DNA of 8,699 nt from Angelakisella sp. (GTDB taxonomy: Bacteria; Bacillota; Clostridia; Oscillospirales; Ruminococcaceae), in NCBI GenBank assembly GCA_013316495.1, contig WSMP01000049.1, positions 1 through 8,699 of the forward strand, given 5' to 3'. The notes below the pieces were generated by a model. It was given only the letters and a program-made list of their open reading frames with translations, did no database searches and was not told where the DNA came from. A program made the translations under genes and the position numbers. Shown in pieces: positions 1 to 4,790 of the stretch; within the stretch, counting starts at the first letter, position 1; the number at the start of each line of letters is the position of its first letter.

Positions 1-1
1 C

Positions 2-193
2 CTGCCCCCTTTGTTTGGAAATCGTGGTTTTGCCCTTTCCCTGTTTTTAACCGACCGCTTTTCAGTTCGTGAGGTGATTGGCCGAACGGTTATCATCCAC
101 AACCATCCGGATGATTTTGTGACACAGCCATCAGGAAACTCCGGCACAAAGATTGCCTGCGGTGTGATTCGGCGGACAATTCCCTGCTGCTGA
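2..193 (+). CDS. Superoxide dismutase (Cu/Zn) family protein, C-terminal part (5' end outside window)
   Basis: This is the last 63 codons of a gene that begins before the window; the frame is open from base 2 to the TGA at 191-193. Family knowledge: Cu/Zn superoxide dismutases convert superoxide to peroxide and oxygen, usually outside the cytoplasm. Seen: an LPPLFGNRGFA-like stretch, then FSVREVIGRTVIIH, PDDF, and QPSGNSGTKIACGVI. These match the end of bacterial SodC-like proteins: the His after GRTVII lines up with a copper ligand, PDD follows it, and the Cys of ACGVI is the usual disulfide Cys. The position that usually carries the active-site Arg (GAR-ACG) is Lys here (GTKIACG), so activity may be altered. 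The protein ends in RRTIPCC with two extra cysteines. The N-terminus, signal peptide and remaining metal ligands cannot be seen, so full enzymatic competence is open. An internal TTG at 11 could mimic a start but has no ribosome binding site and lies inside the fold. Confidence 0.8.
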   Translation: MPPLFGNRGFALSLFLTDRFSVREVIGRTVIIHNHPDDFVTQPSGNSGTKIACGVIRRTIPCC

Positions 194-266
194 ACGAGAT
201 ATCCTATCCAGCCTATAATCGCCATCTCCACCTGCGTTTTTCCAAAATCCGACCCAGAACCTACCA

Positions 267-299
267 GTGATAAATCTACAGGGGCCGTTTACAATAATA
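267..299 (+). promoter_or_regulatory. Possible forespore (sigma-G-like) promoter for the spore protein gene
   Basis: The 165-base gap between the SOD-like gene and the spore protein gene is AT-richer than its surroundings. It contains AATAATA at 293-299, which differs by one base from the sigma-G -10 pattern CATAATA, and a TGATAA-like element at 268-273. The spacing is about 19, slightly long. Alpha/beta-type SASP genes are normally transcribed by sigma-G in the forespore, so a promoter of this class is expected here; the exact assignment is weak. A TATAAT at 214-219 has no good -35 partner. Confidence 0.35.
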
Positions 300-358
300 C
301 TGCAAACGCAGAACCCCAAAATGATAATTGAATGATTTCTAAGGAGTGTAAAAACATT

Positions 359-538
359 ATGGCTAACAAGAAATCCAAAGAGGCTCTGTCCCAGATCAAG
401 AACGAGGCTGCTTCCACCGTGGGCGTCACCCTGAAGCAGGGCTACAACGGCGACCTCACCTCCAAGCAGGCCGGGTCCATCGGCGGCGAGATGGTCAAGA
501 AGATGATCGAGAGCTACGAGAACTCCATGGCCAAATAA
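359..538 (+). CDS. Alpha/beta-type small acid-soluble spore protein (SASP)
   Basis: A 59-residue protein of the SASP alpha/beta family. In dormant spores these coat DNA, push it towards an A-like form and protect it from UV and hydrolysis; on germination they are degraded by the protease GPR to supply amino acids. Seen: the family core GDLTSKQAGSIGGEMVKKMIESYE at residues 31-54, with the nearly invariant SIGGEMVKKMI block. The start is set at ATG 359 because AAGGAG at 341-346 lies 12 bases before it; an in-frame ATG at 332 precedes that site and would add nine residues not seen in the family. The N-terminal helix carries KNEAASTVGV where the family has an E-I/F-A-S-E-F/L-G-V type GPR cleavage site, so the protease site is atypical. 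Codons are strongly biased to C- or G-ending forms, as for an abundant protein. It stands alone, with terminators downstream. Confidence 0.93.
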   Translation: MANKKSKEALSQIKNEAASTVGVTLKQGYNGDLTSKQAGSIGGEMVKKMIESYENSMAK

Positions 539-554
539 CCTTTCCCAAGGAAAA

Positions 555-580
555 AAGCGGGGGGCAAACGCCCTCCGCTT
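555..580 (-). terminator. Rho-independent terminator, best suited to the minus-strand DUF4358 gene
   Basis: An 11-bp stem (555-565 with 570-580, one G-T pair) closes a 4-base AAAC loop. Read on the minus strand, the hairpin is followed directly by TTTTTT (complement of 551-556), a textbook intrinsic terminator about 50 bases after the DUF4358 stop. On the plus strand the tail is only TTT followed by GCTG, so it would act on the spore protein transcript less efficiently. Confidence 0.85.
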
Positions 581-595
581 TGCTGTGTACAGACT

Positions 596-628
596 GCTGC
601 CCGCCCTTTGGCGCAGCGGCCTTTTTTT
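596..628 (+). terminator. Probable terminator for the spore protein gene
   Basis: GCTGC at 596-600 and GCAGC at 613-617 pair around an inner GCC/GGC pair with a two-base bulge and a CTTT loop. Seven T residues follow at 622-628, after a 4-base GGCC spacer. The spacer and bulge make this imperfect, but it is the only plus-strand hairpin with a long T tail downstream of the spore protein gene. It ends just before the convergent stop codon at 633. Confidence 0.5.
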
Positions 629-632
629 CGGG

Positions 633-1190
633 CTACCGGGGGATATAGGTGCGCAGAATGCTCCGCACCTCGTCTTCGTTATCAATCATCAGCAGGATGT
701 AGTAATCTCCCCGCTGGTAGATGGAGCCGTTTTCTGCTAGGGAATAGGAATCATAAATATCAAAGTTGCGGAAAAGGTTCATGCGGGCCAGCTTAATCGT
801 CTCCAGGCACTCCCGCACATCGTCCTCGTGGCCGGGGCGGGGCCGGATGATAAAGACATCCGCAATGCCAAACCGCCCGTTGGTGTACCGCCCATGGACC
901 GAAACCCAGTGGGAGGAGCTGAGGCCAAATTCATCCACCAGCACCTTGGTGGTAACCTCCTGCACCCCCAAAATGTCCACATTAAAGTAGATTTCATTCA
1001 GGGCCTCCTCCGGTCCGCTTCCCTCTGGGAACTGAACCTCCTCCTCCCCCTGCTCCAAGGTGGGGAGCTGATATTGGGGCTGGAAGCCCTGTAGGGCAAA
1101 GAGGATGACCAGGATAATGCAGGAAAAAATAAAGAGCAGCCTCTGCAAGGAACCGCCGCCTTTCTGTCGTTTTCGATAAGAGGCCGTCAA
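633..1190 (-). CDS. Membrane-anchored DUF4358-like protein
   Basis: A 185-residue protein of unknown function. Seen: a basic N-terminus (residues 1-17: RKRQK, then LQR), one hydrophobic segment at about 18-35 (LLFIFSCIILVILFALQG), then an acidic linker (EQGEEE) and an extracellular alpha/beta domain at about 65-183. The domain has the pattern I recall for DUF4358: a beta segment GIADVFIIRP, a helix HEDDVRECLETI, an N-F-x-x-Y segment, and the closing GDYYILLMIDNEDEVRSIL. No lipobox Cys is present, so this reads as a signal anchor, not a lipoprotein. The start is TTG at 1190, with AGGGGGAG just upstream on this strand; spacing is short and no in-frame ATG lies nearby. It is monocistronic, with its own consensus promoter and a strong terminator. 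The family has no established role to my knowledge; a cell-surface or envelope function is inferred only from topology. Confidence 0.75.
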   Translation of the reverse strand: MTASYRKRQKGGGSLQRLLFIFSCIILVILFALQGFQPQYQLPTLEQGEEEVQFPEGSGPEEALNEIYFNVDILGVQEVTTKVLVDEFGLSSSHWVSVHGRYTNGRFGIADVFIIRPRPGHEDDVRECLETIKLARMNLFRNFDIYDSYSLAENGSIYQRGDYYILLMIDNEDEVRSILRTYIPR

Positions 1191-1255
1191 AGCTCCCCCT
1201 GCATCCAGCAGCCAGGAGGACTTTAAACAGGCCCAAATTAAATAATCCTTGTCTC

Positions 1256-1283
1256 ATTATAGCGCTTTTCGGTGGAGTGTCAA
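1256..1283 (-). promoter_or_regulatory. Consensus sigma-A promoter for the DUF4358 gene
   Basis: On the minus strand, TTGACA (complement of 1278-1283) and TATAAT (complement of 1256-1261) are separated by 16 bases. Both hexamers match the consensus at all six positions. Transcription would start near 1249, leaving a leader of about 60 bases before the TTG start at 1190. This predicts strong vegetative expression. Confidence 0.85.
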
Positions 1284-1313
1284 GGAACAGAATGTTAAAT
1301 CTATCGGAAACAG

Positions 1314-1342
1314 TTGGAAAATCCTCCCGGTTGTGCTATAAT
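1314..1342 (+). promoter_or_regulatory. Sigma-A promoter with extended -10 for the NERD-queG-fem operon
   Basis: TTGGAA at 1314-1319 and TATAAT at 1337-1342 are exactly 17 bases apart, and TG at 1334-1335 gives an extended -10. A second TATAAT at 1350-1355 has no good -35. The leader to the first start codon is about 105 bases long. It holds only weak pairing potential (for example CCGCAC near 1367-1372 with GTGCCGG near 1399-1405) and no riboswitch I recognise. The two divergent -35 boxes are about 30 bases apart, close enough for a shared regulator to affect both. Confidence 0.8.
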
Positions 1343-1454
1343 ATTAAACTATAATCGCTATGTAAACCGCACCTTATCTTGGCATGGAACCGTGGCCTTG
1401 TGCCGGAGCAATTGCAAATACAGTGTGTCATAAAAACAACGGAGGGACAAAGTT

Positions 1455-2063
1455 TTGAGCAATCAGGATATTTTCTTCTGGGGTATGATGCTCCTGACGC
1501 TGTTGGCGGTGGGCCTTGCCATCTACCGCACCAGTGTCAAAAACAACCATAGCGAGCGCACCAGGCGGGACATTCGGAAGACCCTGCGCTCCATGGCCCC
1601 CCTGCGGGAATGGCGGGTGCTGGAGGATGTTTCCCTCACCGGCCATAAGGGGCAGGTCTTTACCACCGACCATCTGGTAATTGGCCCCTTTGGGGTGTTG
1701 GTCCTCACCGATATCCACCAGCGGGGCAACTACTATGGGGAGCTGCGGGATGCAGAGTGGGTCATCTCCACCGGCGGGGAGGCCAAGGTGGAAACCCTGC
1801 GGGTAAGGGTCCCCAATCCCATAAAGAACAACGAAGGCTTTGTGTCCGCACTGCGGGAGAAGCTCACTGCCGCCGAGATTTACAACATCCAGGTGGAGGC
1901 CCTTTGCCCCATCACCCAGGGACAGATTCAGGTCTTTGTCACCGGGGCTGCCAGCATGGTGGTGGAAAACGGAAAGCTCCGGGAAACCCTCTCCCGCCAG
2001 AAATACCAAAAGGACAATGGTGTGGACGTGGCGAAAATCGCCGCCCTGCTGGAAGCGAAATGA
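1455..2063 (+). CDS. Membrane-anchored NERD-like protein lacking the usual nuclease residues
   Basis: A 202-residue protein. Seen: one N-terminal membrane segment (about 6-24, FFWGMMLLTLLAVGLAIY), a basic stretch (RTRRDIRKTLR), then a domain at about 50-145 resembling NERD (nuclease-related domain). Matching features are REWRVLEDVSL, TTDHLVIGPFGVLVL (71-84), GNYYGE, a Trp at 102, and NPIKNNEGFVSALREKL (121-137). NERD domains belong to the restriction-endonuclease-like fold and normally read IDHLVIGPFGVFVIE-x-K. D72 is kept, but the E-x-K pair is replaced by T85 and I87. A nuclease activity is therefore unlikely; a binding or structural role is inferred. The start is TTG at 1455, chosen for GGAGGG at 1441-1446, 8 bases upstream. 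It heads a six-gene operon, and its stop overlaps the queG start (ATGA). The family call rests on motif resemblance only; an unrelated domain with similar strands remains possible. Confidence 0.68.
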   Translation: MSNQDIFFWGMMLLTLLAVGLAIYRTSVKNNHSERTRRDIRKTLRSMAPLREWRVLEDVSLTGHKGQVFTTDHLVIGPFGVLVLTDIHQRGNYYGELRDAEWVISTGGEAKVETLRVRVPNPIKNNEGFVSALREKLTAAEIYNIQVEALCPITQGQIQVFVTGAASMVVENGKLRETLSRQKYQKDNGVDVAKIAALLEAK

Positions 2064-2902
2064 GCATCCCGGAGCAGGTGGCCCGCTTGGTGGAGGAGGC
2101 CATCCTCCCTTTGGGGGTAGAGCACTTTGGCTTTTGTCCCCTGGAGGCCCTTTCCGGCCTGCTGGACTGCCGGGGGAAGAGGCTTCTGCCCCCGGCAGGA
2201 TCGGCCATCCTCCTGCTGCTGCCCTACTATGGAGGGGAGTTTCCGGAGCGCAACCTGGCCCGGTACGCCCTCTGTGACGATTACCACCGCATCGCCGGGG
2301 ATATACTAGAGGAGATTATCGCCCCTTTGGCGGCGGCCTTTCCGGCGGAAAAATTTCTCCCCTTTGTGGATAGCTCCCCTATCCCGGAGGTGGAGGCGGG
2401 GGCGCTGGCAGGCCTGGGCTTTGCCGGAAAAAACGGCCAGCTTATCACCCCCTGGTACGGCAGCTGCGCCTTTCTCTGCGAGGTGGTCACCACCCTCCCC
2501 CTTCCCCAAACGGGGCCATCGGCTGCCGCCGGCTGCGAAAGCTGCCGCCGGTGCCTTGACGCCTGCCCCACCGGCGCCCTTTCCGGCCAGGGCTTGGAAA
2601 AGGCCCGCTGCCGCTCCCACATCACCCAGAAGAAGGGGGAACTGACCCCCTGGGAGCAGAAGGAGATCCAAAAGGGCGGACTGGCCTGGGGGTGCGACAT
2701 CTGCACCGCCGCCTGTCCCCACAACCGGGGGCTATCCCTTACCACGATCCCCCAAATGCGGGAAAATCTTGTGCCGGTGCTGACTGAAGAAAACCTGCCG
2801 TCGCTGCTGGAGCAAAAAAGCTACGGCTGGCGGGGGGAAAAGGTCCTGCGGCGGAATCTGGCCATCCTGCGGGAGGACCAGCATTGCAAAAGAGATAGAT
2901 GA
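2060..2902 (+). CDS. queG: Epoxyqueuosine reductase, short form
   Basis: QueG reduces epoxyqueuosine to queuosine at the wobble position of GUN-anticodon tRNAs, using cobalamin and two [4Fe-4S] clusters in the cytoplasm. Seen in the 280-residue product: the active-site region VDSSPIPEVEAGALAGLGFAGKN with the probable general-acid Asp at 104, a GS-CAF segment, first cluster CESCRRCLDACP (Cys 159, 162, 165, 169), RCRSHIT with Cys184, and second cluster GCDICTAACPHN (Cys 212, 215, 219). It closes with GWRGEKVLRRNLAI. Classical QueG proteins have about 370-390 residues; here the C-terminal HEAT-like tRNA-binding extension is missing. The start is ATG 2060, with GGAAG just upstream, overlapping the previous stop as ATGA, which suggests translational coupling. 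A longer reading frame back to 1757 is an antisense-like shadow in the NERD gene. No other queuosine gene is in the window, consistent with a salvage or dispersed pathway. A general QueG-related ferredoxin-type reductase is the alternative. Confidence 0.85.
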   Translation: MSIPEQVARLVEEAILPLGVEHFGFCPLEALSGLLDCRGKRLLPPAGSAILLLLPYYGGEFPERNLARYALCDDYHRIAGDILEEIIAPLAAAFPAEKFLPFVDSSPIPEVEAGALAGLGFAGKNGQLITPWYGSCAFLCEVVTTLPLPQTGPSAAAGCESCRRCLDACPTGALSGQGLEKARCRSHITQKKGELTPWEQKEIQKGGLAWGCDICTAACPHNRGLSLTTIPQMRENLVPVLTEENLPSLLEQKSYGWRGEKVLRRNLAILREDQHCKRDR

Positions 2903-2928
2903 CATTTCATATTATATGGAGATGATTT

Positions 2929-3984
2929 TTGTTGGAGATCTTGCGCCGGGAGCAGTACCGGGAGTATGAGGAGTTTGTCTCCACCCACCCCAGGGGGGAA
3001 TTTATGCAGTCCTCCCACTGGCAGGAGGTAAAAAACAACTGGCAATGGGAGGCGGTGGTCTCCAGGAATGAGGCGGGGAAAATCGTGGGGGCCTGCGGCG
3101 TCCTTATCCAGAAGATGCCTCTTTTCGGCACCACCTTCCTCTATGCCCCCAGGGGCCCTGTTTGTGATATGCGAGATAAGGCGGTGCTGGCCGACCTAAA
3201 GACCGGGGTGGACGCCCTGGCGAAGAGCTGCAACGCCCATATCTTTAAAATCGACCCCGATATTGCGGCGGAGGACACCTTTTTTATCCGGCTGATGGAG
3301 GATATGGGCTTTCGCCGCTTTTACGGACCCTTGGGCTTCGAGACCATCCAGGCCCGGTTTAATTACCGCCTCTACCTCCGGGGACGGGGGGAGGAGGAGC
3401 TGCTGGCAGGCTTCACCCAAAAGACCCGGTACAACATCCGGGTGGCCCAAAAGCGCGGGGTGGAGATTCAGGTGGTGGGGCCGGAGCGGCTGGATGATTT
3501 CATGAAGCTCTACCGCACCACCGGGGAGCGGGACGGCTTCAGCACACGGCCCAAGGCCTACTTCGAGCGGATGCTGGCGGCCCTGGGGGTCCACTGCCGC
3601 CTCTACATGGGCTTTTACCAGGGGGAGCCTATCTGCGGGGCCATCACTACCAACTACGCTGGCAAAACCTGCTATGTCTACGGCGCCTCGGATAACGCCC
3701 ACCGCAACGTGATGCCCAATTACCTGATGCAGTGGGAGATGATCCGCTGGGCAGTGGAAACCGGTTGCACCGTCTATGACTTCCAGGGCATCTCCGGGGA
3801 CCTGGAAAACGAGCAGGGGCATATGTACGGCCTCTACCGCTTTAAGCGGGGCTTCGGCGGCCAGGTGGACGAGCTGGCCGGGGAATTTAATTATGTCTAT
3901 AAGCCGGTGGTGAGCCGGATGGTGGATCTGGCCCTTTGGGGCAACGAAAAGCTGCGGGCTTTGCGCCGGAGGCTGCGGCAGTAA
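2929..3984 (+). CDS. FemA/FemB/FemX-family tRNA-dependent peptidoglycan aminoacyltransferase
   Basis: Fem-family enzymes move an amino acid from aminoacyl-tRNA to the Lys (or equivalent) side chain of lipid II stem peptides, building interpeptide bridges on the inner membrane face. Seen in the 351 residues: an N-terminal GNAT-like half with SSHWQEVK (28-35) and LYAPRGPVCD (71-80); the QKTRYNIRVAQKRGVEI segment (164-180) typical of the family; and a second GNAT-like half with YVYGASDNAHRNVMPNYLMQWEMI (249-272), YDFQGI (283-288) and GLYRFKRGFGG (301-311). The length fits the compact FemX type without the long coiled-coil arm of S. aureus FemA. The basic C-terminus (LRALRRRLRQ) could touch membrane or tRNA. 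The start is TTG at 2929 with GGAG at 2918-2921; a second TTG directly follows and is an equally possible start. It sits 26 bases after queG in the operon. The transferred amino acid cannot be read from the sequence. Confidence 0.9.
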   Translation: MLEILRREQYREYEEFVSTHPRGEFMQSSHWQEVKNNWQWEAVVSRNEAGKIVGACGVLIQKMPLFGTTFLYAPRGPVCDMRDKAVLADLKTGVDALAKSCNAHIFKIDPDIAAEDTFFIRLMEDMGFRRFYGPLGFETIQARFNYRLYLRGRGEEELLAGFTQKTRYNIRVAQKRGVEIQVVGPERLDDFMKLYRTTGERDGFSTRPKAYFERMLAALGVHCRLYMGFYQGEPICGAITTNYAGKTCYVYGASDNAHRNVMPNYLMQWEMIRWAVETGCTVYDFQGISGDLENEQGHMYGLYRFKRGFGGQVDELAGEFNYVYKPVVSRMVDLALWGNEKLRALRRRLRQ

Positions 3985-3997
3985 GGAGCGCTGTCAG

Positions 3998-4438
3998 ATG
4001 AAAGGGATACGCTGCTTTTTGTGGGGGGAGCTGCTGCTGTGCGGGGCCTCCCTGGCGGGGGTTGCCTACCGCGTCCGGGAAAACTACCAGGGGCTTTCCT
4101 TCGGCGGCTTTATGGCCCTCTTTCTCCTTCTGCTGCTGTTCCCCTGCTTCCTGGCGTTGGCGGGGTGTATCCCCCTCCATCTGCGGACGCTGAAAACAGG
4201 GCGGCCTTTCTTCTCCCTCATCGCCTCGCTCCTCCAGGGGCTTGCCCCTGTCCTTTGGCTCTGGCTCCTCACCGCCTTCGGCTATAAGCTTTGGACGCCG
4301 GACCTGGCGGCCTACTGGTGCGAATGGGCCATGATGGCGGGGATGCTGGCTGGGGGCCTGGGGTTTGTGCTCTGCCTGGCGTGGCTGGTGGCGGAGTGTG
4401 TCAAAAAAGGAAAGGGGAAAAACTATGAAGCAGTTTGA
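3998..4438 (+). CDS. Four-helix membrane protein of unknown function
   Basis: I do not recognise a family. The 146-residue product has four hydrophobic segments at about 5-23, 36-60, 74-96 and 109-134. Short basic loops lie at VRENY (26-30), HLRTLKTGR (61-69) and the C-terminal VKKGKGK. By the positive-inside rule the termini and the middle loop would face the cytoplasm. No charged residue pattern within the helices points to transport. AAGGAG at 3983-3988 overlaps the stop of the fem gene and lies 9 bases before the ATG, so translation is probably linked to the upstream gene. Its last 14 bases overlap the start of the DUF5713 gene, suggesting the two products are made together. Its position after a Fem-type enzyme hints at a cell-envelope role, but this is inference only. 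Confidence 0.72.
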   Translation: MKGIRCFLWGELLLCGASLAGVAYRVRENYQGLSFGGFMALFLLLLLFPCFLALAGCIPLHLRTLKTGRPFFSLIASLLQGLAPVLWLWLLTAFGYKLWTPDLAAYWCEWAMMAGMLAGGLGFVLCLAWLVAECVKKGKGKNYEAV

Positions 4439-4751
4439 CGATCACTATGTTTTGCTGGAGGAGATGGCTACAGACAGCTACTATCCCCCCTTCCTGGTGG
4501 AAAAGGTCCGGGAGCAGATCCGGCCTGTCATCCAGCTGTTGGAGAGCGGAGAGCGCAGCCACAACCGCATCCAGGATGCCTTGGATCGGATGACCCAAGG
4601 CATCAACCACCTGGAAGCCGAGTTTGAGGAAAACGACAGCGAGATTGAAACGGTGGCAAGGGACAGCATCGCCGTTACGGTGGACTATATCCTCCACTGG
4701 TTCGGCATTGATATTGATACCGAAACCGCCCTCCGGGAGCGGGACTGGTAG
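4425..4751 (+). CDS. DUF5713-family protein
   Basis: A 108-residue acidic, probably all-helical soluble protein. Seen: HYVLLEEMATDSYYPPFLVEKVREQI near the start, a central INHLEAEFEENDSEIETVARDSIA (60-83), and the ending ALRERDW. The D-x-YYP-x-LV, EFEENDSEIETVAR and C-terminal R-D-W elements match what I recall of DUF5713, for which no function is established; some relatives are annotated near immunity-type or housekeeping genes. The start is ATG 4425, with AAAGGGG at 4411-4417. An in-frame ATG at 4365 would add 20 residues that merely read the preceding membrane protein in another frame. The 14-base overlap with that gene argues for coupled translation. No signal peptide, membrane segment or catalytic motif is visible; the Asp/Glu-rich helix may be an interaction surface. 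Confidence 0.75.
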   Translation: MKQFDDHYVLLEEMATDSYYPPFLVEKVREQIRPVIQLLESGERSHNRIQDALDRMTQGINHLEAEFEENDSEIETVARDSIAVTVDYILHWFGIDIDTETALRERDW

Positions 4752-4790
4752 GCGCCCATAGCCACCGGCAGATGAGAGGAGGCGAGCTGC

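Noticed and set aside
332..358. Earlier ATG for the spore protein
   Set aside because: The AAGGAG site lies between this ATG and the one at 359, so the later start is right.
131..685. 184-residue minus-strand open frame across the spore protein gene
   Set aside because: It is antisense to a certain SASP gene and crosses both terminators; no family resemblance.
994..1257. 87-residue minus-strand frame starting at the DUF4358 promoter
   Set aside because: It overlaps the DUF4358 gene in another frame, its ATG lies within the -10 box, and the composition is shadow-like.
1349..1454. Riboswitch (for example preQ1) in the operon leader, given queG downstream
   Set aside because: No preQ1 aptamer signature or strong helix set is visible; the pairing seen is short and interrupted.
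1757..2059. N-terminal extension of QueG to 381 residues starting at 1757
   Set aside because: The added sequence reads the NERD gene in another frame, is Gly/Arg/His-rich without QueG motifs, and the ATG at 2060 has a ribosome binding site and ATGA overlap.
2884..2917. Possible promoter before the fem gene (TTGCAA and TATTAT)
   Set aside because: Spacing is about 20 bases and the gap to queG is only 26 bases; more likely an AT-rich junction within the operon.
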